This document shows, in pieces, positions 18,662 through 27,622 of a stretch of DNA of 27,622 nt (position 1 is its first letter; the number at the start of each line of letters is the position of its first letter). Location of the stretch: assembly GCA_000969725.1 (NCBI GenBank), contig JXSR01S048247.1; one strand, written 5' to 3'. The position numbers were made by a program, and so were the translations under genes. The notes beneath the pieces were generated by a model. It made no database searches. It was given only the letters and a program-made list of their open reading frames with translations, and had not been told where the DNA came from. The stretch is from Ophiothrix spiculata. Taxonomy: Eukaryota > Echinodermata > Ophiuroidea > Amphilepidida > Ophiotrichidae.

Positions 18662-18725
18662 CGCCTGTGTTAACGACCGCCTACTTCGTTAATCGCCTAC
18701 TTTGTTGATCGCCTACTTCATCATC
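18662..18725 (+). repeat. 16-bp tandem repeat, four units
   Basis: Units: CGCCTGTGTTAACGAC, CGCCTACTTCGTTAAT, CGCCTACTTTGTTGAT and CGCCTACTTCATCATC, at exact 16-bp spacing. The first is the most diverged. Confidence 0.8.
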
Positions 18726-18727
18726 CA

Positions 18728-18965
18728 TCATAATGGAACAATTTCAGCCTATATAACTTTGCAACTTGACCTCATATGACCTTTGACCTTAGTATGTGAC
18801 CTTTGACCTCACCCACAAATATGGTTTCCCATGCTGCACCCATGACCCAAGTTTGGTCGAAATCCATCAAAGAATGCAGAAGATAGATATGTGTCAACCC
18901 TTTTCACAACGCTGACGACGCAGACGACAACACGGACATCCACTACTATGCCATAACCCCCTTCT
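18728..18965 (+). repeat. Dispersed repeat carrying TGACCTTTGACCT motifs
   Basis: The segment runs from the TGACCT-rich block through GACCCAAGTTTGGTCGAAAT and CATCAAAGAATGCAGAAG to GACGACGCAGACGACAACAC. I recognise this as the style of an interspersed repeat common in marine invertebrate genomes, but I cannot name its family. Non-coding. Confidence 0.5.
18777..18809 (-). promoter_or_regulatory. Two DR1 nuclear-receptor-type motifs inside a repeat
   Basis: TGACCTTTGACCT occurs at 18777-18789 and again at 18797-18809, 20 bp apart. On the minus strand each is AGGTCAAAGGTCA, the perfect DR1 consensus for HNF4, RXR and COUP-type receptors. A further half-site TGACCT lies at 18767. Binding is not shown, and the motif may simply be part of the repeat. 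Confidence 0.35.
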
Positions 18966-19019
18966 ACTTTTCAAACCAGGCAGATAATAAAAAGGTAATA
19001 AAATCCAAGATAAAAATCC

Positions 19020-19260
19020 CAAGTTTTTTCAGTTCCCTAGACTCCTTTTTTTAAACATCAAGACCAACATTTCAAGCAAAATTTAGGATATCTTTGCTTC
19101 CACAGCTCAAATTTAGCCAAAAAAATTGGTTCTCAAGGATCATTTTTTGGGTCACTTCTCTAGACCCCCTTTTCAGAGCAAATCTTTCATAGTAGACCAG
19201 AGTTTCAGATACCGGAGCCACACACCCCTATCAAATCCAAAATTGGGTTGCATACTCCCT
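19020..19260 (-). repeat. Degenerate repeat, possible inverted relative of 7855-8225
   Basis: Reverse-complemented, it opens GGGAGTATGCAACCCAATTT and contains GAAAAGGGGGTCTAGAGAAG and AGGGGTGTGTGGCTCCGG, similar in layout to the plus-strand region 7855-8225. Aligned by eye only. Confidence 0.35.
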
Positions 19261-20394
19261 CCCCCTCCCCCTTTGGAAAGAAAACATTAAAGAAAGTGAT
19301 TATCTTTAAAGACATCTGTCATTGGGAAAAACAGAGATGTTTTTCTGACTATTTTATATCAACCCCTTTCAGATATTTGCGACTAGTGCTTTTTGATGCC
19401 TGCATGTTTAATCAAACCCTGAAGCTGATGACAACACACTCAGTACAGTTGCAATGATTTTATCTAATCAAATCCAATATTTATTCTGTCCATTTATGCT
19501 GTGGTTATTGACCTAAACAGGCCTCTACCAATAAATCTATATTGGATTTTATTTATTACATGATACCAATGTGACGTGAGCATGAAATTAATATTAGCTT
19601 AATATTATGTTATTAATTTAGAGCGAGTCAATATTCGTTTTCATTGATTCACTACTAGGCTAACATGAAGGTGTCAAAGTATCTGTTATTACAAACTGAA
19701 CCAAAATTAAATGATCAAATATTCATTTCTAAATTAGAAAATAAAAATTGAATTCTGAACAAGTGTCCTGATTTTGTGGTTCAAAACTCTACTCTAGTAT
19801 CATGATTATTCCTCAACCTCCAGGACTTACTAGAATTCATGGCCTGACACAAGACAATGTCAATTCTAATAGATGTTCAACTATTTCTTATAGATCTATA
19901 GCTTGTTCTCAAGTCAAAATTTCCCTTGTAATAGCTGACAATATTAAACATCTAGACAAGGAGATTCTGAAATTGTACATTTTTCTCATTATAAAGGTTG
20001 AGTTATTTTAATTCTATTATATGCAACCCCTATAACAAATTTTACATTCTTTGTTGGTGATAACGGAAAACAAAGATCAAAATGTACTCGTAAAAGAGTG
20101 CTGTACATATAAATCGCTCATACTTTTTAAATTTAAGTAAAATAATTAGTAAAAAAACAAGAAACGATGGAACCTTGTCTTCAAATGAATTTCAAAATAA
20201 ATAACATCTTACAGATGTTTTAATAACATCTTAACTGAGACATCACTGGAAACCCTTCAAGGTACATCATGTTGGCCACCAGACACAAGACAAACAAATA
20301 CATTTTGGTGAACTTTAGAGTTTGTCATATCAACTCATGTTTGACCTCTGAAAAAAAAAATAATCACCATTTAAAGGTCAAGAGTACTATGGTA
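19261..20394. other. AT-rich intron or upstream DNA, nothing recognised
   Basis: No exon or bounded element that I can support. The small frames at 19248-19457 and 19802-20011 are unrecognisable. Confidence 0.45.
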
Positions 20395-20928
20395 TTAAAG
20401 GTGCAATTCACGATTTTGATGTCACAAAAACCCTCACCTATTTCCTAGCTAAATTCAGTATCGAAGTGTTACGTATCATCCGATTATCACCCAGACAACT
20501 GGATCACGCTTTCTGGTTTTGAACCATGATCGAAATGATCACCACACAAAAGTATTGCACTTACCGTTGTTAGGGGATGTGCGTGATCCAGTAACTGGGT
20601 GAGTTATGTAATCACTTCGATGCTGAATAAAAAGGAGAGTACAACATAAATGTATTCTGAAAATTTCACTTGATTCCGACCATTCGTTTTCAACTTACAA
20701 GCTTTTCAGCATTTTTAAAATCTCCATAAGCTACTGTGTTGTAATTAATGTCGGGTCAATAAGTAGAAAATGACACATTTTCTCACTTTTCTCAAAAATG
20801 CAAGCACATTTGAAAGAATGGTTTGGGGATTGTAACATATACCAACCAAGAATTCTTATTAGCTAAAAAACTCAATTTTTAAAAAGGTGACCTTGTGCTG
20901 AAAAGTGGATCACGAATTGCCCCTTTAA
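20395..20928. mobile_element. T2/Kolobok-like MITE with a long internal hairpin
   Basis: It starts TTAAAGGTGCAATTCACGAT. The reverse complement of its end starts TTAAAGGGGCAATTCGTGAT. TTAA at both tips fits a TTAA target duplication. Internally, 20453-20509 pairs with 20581-20628 (for example TGGATCACGC against GCGTGATCCA, and ATTCAG-ATCGAAGTG against CACTTCGAT-CTGAAT). No coding potential. Confidence 0.78.
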
Positions 20929-21866
20929 ATTGCATTTTGTTAAAAAAGCAAAATTGTCAGACAGTAAAATTATCTTATTCAGGCCTCTGAAAATATAAAT
21001 GTACTGACATAACTCTAAGTGGAGATGACTGTTATGAAGGAATGAAGTATTAGAGGAAGCTGATTGCTCTCAATCCAGATGTTCTTGTCCTGAAAATTTA
21101 TACAATGACATTTATTTGTCTACAGTGGATAACACTATGATATTATACCATACAGCTTGGAGTTAGCAAATCTGCATTACAATAACATGCCTTATCTTTT
21201 CAAGAGAGATGTAGGATGTGAACAGTCTAGACCTTTTGAACTAACTTCTGTAATATTTTTACCTGTTAATTTTGTAAGTTTTTATAGCAATGGTCCGATT
21301 TCCTCATTTTTTCAAATCTCCATTTGCTTTCATTCTTTCTAAATTCATAGTTTTTGTTGTACATTTCATCCACTTTACAATCTTTTTCAAACTAGAATCG
21401 CCTCTATCTATATCCAATCTTGACATTTAAATCTGTCCAAAATCTCTAATATCAGGCAATTTGTGAAAGATTAACCTCTTGGTCCACATACTAAAACTAG
21501 GACAGAACTGGTGTTCTTTTGATACCAACTTTCAAATGGGTTTAATTTGCTTGCAGATTATCTGAACTCTGTACAAGACCATGGTAGTTGATGGCAGGTA
21601 ATTTTACACATTCAATCATTCGTTTATGTCACAATGCTGGTTTTCAAATTAATATTGCATTCCTGAACACAAAACATACTCAGAAATTCATGAATACTAT
21701 ACTTTGTCATTCATTTCAAAACTTGACAGAAATATTTTCTCAATACTTTCTCAATCAATTTTAAAATTTAACAAATCTTATCAAAGATATGAACGTTTGC
21801 CTTTGCTAAATAGAAACTGCAGAAAGAGGATAATAATTTACAAAACTATTGTGTAATATCATGTTG
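20929..21866. other. AT-rich DNA, nothing recognised
   Basis: No exon or element boundary. The 61-codon frame at 21157-21342 is unrecognisable. Confidence 0.45.
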
Positions 21867-22010
21867 GCGCATCTATACATGGCAGAGGGAGCACCAATGA
21901 GTCCCGGGTTTGATTCCCATTCTGGGGCTACGTGTGCATTTCTGGTTTTCAGTCCATGCTCACTTCCGCAGGTTATCTCTGGATACTGCGGGTCTTCCTC
22001 ATGCATCTAC
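21867..22010 (+). repeat. tRNA-derived SINE-like repeat
   Basis: A tRNA-like head (GGCGCATC..., then CCCGGGTTTGATTCCC at 21903-21918 as T-arm and B box) is followed by GTTATCTCTGGATACTGCGG and GTCTTCCTC. That recalls the conserved body of several metazoan SINEs (a TCTCCGG-TACTCCGG-TTTCCTC theme). The family is from memory and not verified. Confidence 0.5.
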
Positions 22011-22549
22011 AACTGATTAAAGAATTATCTTGGACCCCAATGGAAATAAGCTTCATCAGAAGCCTTCTTGAATTATCCTTGGAAATCAGACTAAAGAATA
22101 ATAAAGTATATTTTTGTCTATTTTGTTCTATCACAATTTAAGCTACTCATGTAGGCTGTATTTTTTTGGTTGCTGACAGTGACACCTACTTAATCAATGT
22201 TGAGTGTTCCTATCCCCTGGTTGTTCTTGATACCTTCTTTCCCATGCATATGCCTATGCCCCTTGCGTTATCTTGTCTGCATCTGGAATTACTTTGCAAG
22301 CCTCATACAGTTCAATGTTAGTACTTCCATTGTTTGTATGAACAATTTGAAGAAACAGTTTACTGGGTGGAAAAAAAATAAAACCTGTACACTCTATCAA
22401 TGCAAAACATATCTATTGAAGTCCAACACTCTTTCAGTCAGAGGACTTACAAAGACTGGCCTAGATTCTTCCTGTTACTCTTTACATGAATCAATAAAAA
22501 CATGTTTCTATTAAACTTTGAATCTGTGGAATTTTGGGAAAAACTTTAC

Positions 22550-22811
22550 CAACTCTAACCCTAACCCCACTGAATCTCACAATATCCCATTCCACAAAGT
22601 TAAGAAATTCGCCTAAGTCCAAATACGTCATAGACCCGAGTTAGCTATGATCACGAAATCGCTGCCATGGCAGCGCCTACTCAGTGGCTTGACATAGTGA
22701 TAATTGGACCGGGAAGCGGGGGGGTCCCGGGTTTGAATCCAGGGGGGAACCCGTGATTTTTGACTTGCAAATTTCCGAGGAGATAGTTTTTAAACGAAGA
22801 AGTGGTCAAAA
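22550..22811 (+). repeat. tRNA-derived SINE-like repeat, copy 2
   Basis: Same orientation and nearly the same sequence as 1875-2141, about 20.7 kb apart. The CTAACCCTAAC start, the CTCAGTGGCTTGACATAGTG block and the B box GGTTTGAATCC are shared. The right-hand GTTAGGGTTAAG of copy 1 is missing here, and a 3-bp GAA insertion precedes GTGGTCAAA. Confidence 0.75.
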
Positions 22812-22974
22812 GTGAAACAAACTATTTTTGATTGAATTGTTTTTCTTTTAATATATATCAAATTGTCATTAGAAGCTTTGACTGATTTTTTAACTGGTTA
22901 ATCCATCTGAAGTATAAATTTAATATTGGATTTAGAAAACTCTGTCATGGATATACCACTACCCAGAATGATAT

Positions 22975-23126
22975 AGGGAAGGACCCTTTTTAAAAATTCA
23001 TTCTCTTATAAATTTTAGTCATTTCTGAGTAGTTTAGTTTTGTTTTACTTTTTAAATATACTTCTATGTTCTAAGCTTTATTTAAAGCATTTTCGTAAGT
23101 TTTTAATTCTAAGCAATCTAGGCTAG
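22975..23126 (-). mobile_element. Fragment of the TTAAAGGGACTAGCC MITE
   Basis: Reverse-complemented, it contains GACTAGCCTAGATT, then TTAGAATTAAAAACTTACG, GCTTTAAATAAAGCTTA and AAAAAGTAAAAC in the same order as 8340-8884. The outer TTAAAGG tip has been lost (TCATGAG instead). Confidence 0.65.
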
Positions 23127-23261
23127 TCATGAGAAAAGAATCTTTGTAAATGTTGATCAAAAAATAATAACCATTTTGTTCCTTTTTTTCGGCTTAAATG
23201 TGGTACAGGCATATTTACACCTACCTCTCCTGCGATAGAGATAGATTAACGCAAAGTTAGC

Positions 23262-23588
23262 TTAAAGGAACTTGGTCCGAATTTTCAAAATTTAAGTTTT
23301 CAATGTCATATGAAAGATGACCACTGAAATGGTGTAAGTGTCAAATTTCAGGTGAATTGGTCAAACCTTTTTGATTTTATAGGCAATTTTGTATTTCAAA
23401 GCCGCGTATACGTTACTGTACAAATAAATTATGGTTACCATAATTACACACATTTTTATACATATCTCCAAAACAGTACATAGCTGAGCCGTGAAATTTA
23501 AGGTAATGAGAAAAATATGACCAACATATTTGTACCAGTCTCAAAAAGTTGGGAAAAAAGTTGAAGCAATCGGACCATGCTCCTTTAA
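23262..23588. mobile_element. T2/Kolobok-like MITE, 327 bp
   Basis: It starts TTAAAGGAACTTGGTCCGA. The reverse complement of its end starts TTAAAGGAGCATGGTCCGA. TTAA lies at both tips, and both ends match TTAAAGGRR. It differs internally from the other TTAAAGG elements in the window. No coding potential. Confidence 0.75.
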
Positions 23589-24317
23589 AACAAAAGATAA
23601 ACTGAAAATCACCAGCAAGGCCCATTCATAAAGTTATTGCAAGTTCTATCCTCAGTAGTATGTAATACTAAACTGAATTTATTCCCCTTGGCCCATCAAA
23701 TACATTGATGGTTTTCATTCCATGTCACTTGATATCCTCTCTGAAGACATGGCCTGTAGATATAATAACATCAATGTTGAGGCAGCGCACATTCAAGTCA
23801 AACCGCATTGACCTTACATGCTCAACAATTTCTACTACATTGCTTATTAACAAAATGATCACGGATTGTCAGGAACATCTTACTCCTGGGGTGGATTTAA
23901 TGGGGCGCTCACAACCCCTCTCATTTTTGCACCTGGGCACGGAGCTGCTGCCGCTTTTTTAATGGTTTTGCTCCTTGAAAATTAAAGGTGTAGGATCATA
24001 TTTTAGCAAGTGTATAATTAACTGATTGACCTTGACCACTGAAATGCATTTTGTGAAATTTCAACCTCAGCTTGCTTCTTATTCTCACTACTTCCCAGTT
24101 ACCGCAATAGTATAGTAATTTGCAGATTTTTAATTTTATATAATGAAACAAATTTGTGTTGAAAAGCTGCTTTTGAAGCTCCTCTCCTCCACGGCCTTTC
24201 AAAATGGACCCTAAATAGGTAATTATCTTTCTTTCGTATTATACCCTAAACAAGCATTTTGTCCTGTTTTACCTACCCTAAACAAGTATGTTCAAATCAA
24301 GCATGAGTAAGCCTTCA
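23589..24317. other. AT-rich DNA, nothing firm
   Basis: A lone TTAAAGGTGTAGGATC at 23982 resembles a MITE end, but I found no inverted partner. ACCCTAAACAAG occurs twice (24243 and 24276). Confidence 0.4.
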
Positions 24318-24915
24318 TTAATGTTTACCATAAAATATCCTAGTCTTCTTGGCTCGATATTGCCCTTTTAACAACACATAGCTCATAACATCAATAACAC
24401 AGAGGTAAATGAAACTGAAAAAGTTATCAGCCAATTGTTCTTTTTGATTTAAAATGGCATTTTGTAAGAAAGATTTCCTTTTCTTATCCTTAACACGTAC
24501 CAAGCCTTTGTAAACTATACCCTTATTTCCACATTTTTGCAATTTTGATACCCATTCCAGTGTACTTGAGTATGTCACCCGTTCGTAAAAAGCAACCCTT
24601 TTTACTCGTTTTTTTGTATGCGTGTACTGTACGCGCATGGTGTCCTAGATCATCACTGATGTGGACTGCCCCTTGTATGCATTTTAAGTTGTAATTCTTT
24701 TTGTAAATGTCCATCATGGTTGCATTCTTTAAACAGATGCACTTTTCAAAAAAAGGTCCCTCAAAGTCTATAGGAAGACATTTAGAAATGTCAGCATTCA
24801 TTTGAAATTCATGAGATTCAGCTTGACAATCTTGATGGTAAATGATCCCAGTGTATTGCTGTAAGGCAGGGATATAGATGTACCATGAGAAAATCAAACG
24901 CTGATGTCTTGTCAT
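24318..24915 (-). other. Two overlapping open frames, unassigned
   Basis: This minus-strand region holds frames of 130 codons (24915-24523) and 106 codons (24638-24318) overlapping by 116 bp in different phases, so they could be one frame broken by a frameshift. The 130-residue translation has several cysteines and a lysine-rich end (HAYKKTSKKGC), but no domain that I recognise. It is the longest open frame in the window, yet in AT-rich DNA this length can arise by chance. Confidence 0.15.
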
Positions 24916-26699
24916 TTTCCATTTTATCCCCTGTCAGTCATCACTCATACCTGTGCCACAGTGCCAGCTTCATTTGTACAAAAAAAAAAGTTCAATGTGG
25001 ATGGACTAGACTTTTTGGGTGAATATCTTGCATTTTACGATTAATTTCTTGCTTTCCACCCAATTCGGTGTGCGGACTTGGGTTGCTCCATTTATCCCAA
25101 GTTTTAGACACTGAGTACAGAAAAGTACAGAAAAATGTTTGTATTTGAAGTCAAAGTTTAGACATGGAAATCTGAAGCAACTGTCAATTGCACAATGTAA
25201 GTTTTGAAATCTTTCATCAGAAGTTGGAGTGGGATAATTGACCAAAATTATTGAAAAGTGGCTGAACAAAACCAACATTTGTTATGTTTTGCATTTGAAA
25301 AGTGCTTTACCTCATCCCTCTAGGATGCACATTCAATTGTGAATGACAAGAACATTGAGATCAATTGTGACAGACATTACCTGAATGTTTTCCAAACTGA
25401 CAGTTTGAAATGTACTCTGATTGATGTTTGAAACTATTCCAACTTGCCACTATCTTCAATTATATTAGTATTTCAAATACTGTACCGCAAAAAATATTAA
25501 CTTGAATTTTATTTATACTAATTGGGCTAAGATCACAAATCATGAAACTTAAAATGTTGCTAAAATTATTGATATGCATTGATATCAATAGCCAGATGAT
25601 TTGGTGAAATTAGCATGCCTGAAAAACCTCCAGCTCTAGAAATTTGCAAAATGTTACCCTACAAATAGTCACTTCATTAAATATTTAAAGAAATTAAAAA
25701 CTTCACCTTACTAAATGCAAGTTCATACACAGCACTCTTCCCGTAAGATCAAAGTGCTGTAATTCTGGGGCTAATCGATAATATTGGCCACACTATAGAA
25801 TATGATTAGCTGCCTAACAATATTCTGGCCAGCATATTCTACCATTCCATAGCTTTCAATAGACTTCATTCTTAACAACTACCCAATATTAATCACCAAT
25901 AAAAGCAATAATTGAAACTAAATACTTAGCCAAATAGCTCAATTATTTTGCTTTATAATGCACTTGAAGCCCCTCCAATTTCATCATTTAAAAAATCCAT
26001 CTATTTGTTTATGAGCAGCATAGATTGGGTCAGAATTCGTAACAGAATAGACACTTTTCAACTCAAATCCAAGTCAAATCTAAATCTGATTCCAAGAATT
26101 CCCAGCACGTGTAAAATTGGCCCAGTTTCAAAAACATGTGGCCAACATGACAGAATTCGCTCAACTTTGCCAGATACCACAACTTGATTCAATTTTCTTT
26201 GATCAAATCAAAAGCAAAATGTGCTGTCATTCAATCATCTGGGCAATGAAATCACATTACCAGTCAGCCAGCCATCTGATTCCCATATATTCAACTAATG
26301 AGTCACGGTAACCATTATACCCATCCACTGAGTGCCTTCTTGTGTATCATTTTCAACATTTGATACTTGTAACTGAATCAATGTTATTGAATGTTTCCTT
26401 AATACATACAGGCAACAATGGCTTTGGTGCAATATTACATCCCTGTCATACATCCATTTCTCTTGAGCTTCAGTCTCCGGTGACCGATATGATAATTTAA
26501 TATTTGAATCTTGACTCCAAAAGAAAGAGAAAGAATATGGACTGTAAGATGAATGGCAGGTGTATGTAGCTAGCCATTTGACTTTCTTAGGTTTTTGGCA
26601 ACTTATAGGTGTTAATCATCTATCCGCAAATAATAAACCCCTAAAACATTTTTTCTATGGCTAGGTCAGTGTAGGAAAGCTTTAAAACACCAATTTAAC
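24916..26699. other. AT-rich DNA, nothing recognised
   Basis: No exon found. A short inverted repeat CAGCACT/AGTGCTG lies at 25730-25759. Frames at 25006-25278 and 25948-26311 have no recognisable content. Confidence 0.45.
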
Positions 26700-26705
26700 A
26701 CTATT

Positions 26706-26850
26706 GACCCCCCCCCCCCCTTGTGTCTAGTAACTCCAGTAACTACTATCCTCTCACTTACCAACCTCCCCTCTCGTCTCAGTGGTGGCCTGCGAATGGA
26801 GTGCCTTGGGGCCTGACAGGTCCTGGGGCCGAATCTAGGTGAAAACATTT
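26706..26850 (+). repeat. Possible tRNA-like SINE remnant after a C-run
   Basis: A run of Cs at about 26707-26720 is followed by GC-richer DNA ending CCTGGGGCCGAATCTAGGTG (26822-26841), a degraded B-box or T-arm lookalike. Weak. Confidence 0.25.
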
Positions 26851-27622
26851 TTTCGTACGATGTATTTGGACCTCTCTCAATTTAGATTTAGGGTTTAGCA
26901 ATCACTTGCTTGATATACCATTTCTAATCACAAGTCCAATTTATTTTCTGAATATACATTGCCTTTACTGGTGAGTTATTTCATTCCAATTGGCCAGAAA
27001 TGATTATGATAATATTCTCATCATTGAGTATGAGGCTTTTTCCAACTTTTGGAAAATAGAATATTTTTAATTTCAAGGATCTGTCAGACAACACACAGTT
27101 GAATTGGACGAGTGGATACGGTATCTAGCCTACCTTTCTCATGGTATACTAACCTGTAATCATAATATGTTTTATACGATGCAAGGGTGTTTGACCATGT
27201 GTGTTCCAAGATGGCCCCATCACCCACTCTCAGTCTATGAGTATGATTTTACTAAGAAACAGCCATCCATTATGAGATGACATATGACAACGCGTTAACG
27301 TTGCGCGCAGTGGAGCCGCACACTGAAAATTGTGTCGCGGTGTAGATGTACGCACACATTCCGAAGCACAATTCTTTACTTGAATTGAAATGCTTTATGT
27401 TGGAATAGGGGTGTATGTTTTTCCAATAATGATGTCTCTTGTTTTGGGGGAAATAATTGACTTCATTCTTGATATTAAAATTTCTTAAATTTTTGACCAA
27501 GAATGAGAATAAAAGATAATATTTATTGTTTTGCCTGTCAACTATCGTCTCATAATGGACAAGCTTTTTTTTAAGAAAACAAGATCCGGGGGCAAGTTTC
27601 TTGAAAAAATTGCCCCCTGCTC
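26851..27622. other. No gene seen; inverted repeat at the window edge
   Basis: A small CpG-rich patch lies at about 27290-27350 (ACGCGTTAACGTTGCGCGC). GGGGGCAA (27588-27595) and TTGCCCCC (27610-27617) form a short inverted repeat, possibly the start of an element continuing beyond the window. Confidence 0.4.

Noticed and set aside
18662..18725. CRISPR-like array
   Set aside because: Units are contiguous 16-bp repeats without spacers, in a eukaryotic intron.
22197..22514. 105-codon plus-strand frame as a gene or exon
   Set aside because: No domain, no convincing splice context, and a length possible by chance in this sequence.
18147..27622. The preceding N-terminal ankyrin exon of the ANKS1-like gene
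   Set aside because: I scanned the minus strand for a TPLHHAALNGH-type coding stretch ending at a donor and found none. It probably lies beyond the window, though a divergent short exon could have been missed.

Overview
This is eukaryotic DNA from an invertebrate animal, AT-rich and dominated by introns. The only gene I can support is on the minus strand. It is an ankyrin-repeat gene whose four exons in the window match the ankyrin block of ANKS1A/ANKS1B (Odin/AIDA-1), a cytoplasmic adaptor family that also carries SAM and PTB domains. In transcript order the exons are 18146-17990, 12195-12121, 6394-6173 and 4760-4577. All introns bounded inside the window are GT-AG, all three internal junctions are phase 0, and the joined frame gives 212 residues without a stop. 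The more N-terminal exon or exons and all SAM/PTB exons were not seen and probably lie outside the window.

The introns are about 5.8 kb, 5.7 kb and 1.4 kb, with at least 9.4 kb upstream and 4.5 kb downstream. They are packed with short non-autonomous DNA transposons (MITEs) and tRNA-derived SINE-like repeats. Several MITEs begin and end with TTAAAGG, the signature described for T2/Kolobok elements (8340-8884, 20395-20928, 23262-23588, plus fragments at 6660-6800 and 22975-23126). Other elements with terminal inverted repeats lie at 3650-4366, 5109-5313, 10206-10757, 11614-11942, 14093-14286, and as a pair at 16072-16429 and 17293-17628. A tRNA-like repeat occurs twice, at 1875-2141 and 22550-22811.

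The observation I find most interesting is at 5694-5765, inside the smallest intron. It is a decayed second copy of part of the last ankyrin exon, with one codon deleted and one in-frame stop. Six of its eight substitutions are synonymous, which suggests the duplicate was once a functional exon.

The 50-N gap at 12890-12939 is flanked by two identical 95-bp segments, so it is a scaffold-joining artefact. The organism is an inference: the gene family is animal, and the repeat types fit a marine deuterostome such as an echinoderm or hemichordate, but nothing here proves the species. I saw no prokaryotic operon, CRISPR array, rRNA, convincing functional tRNA or intact transposase.
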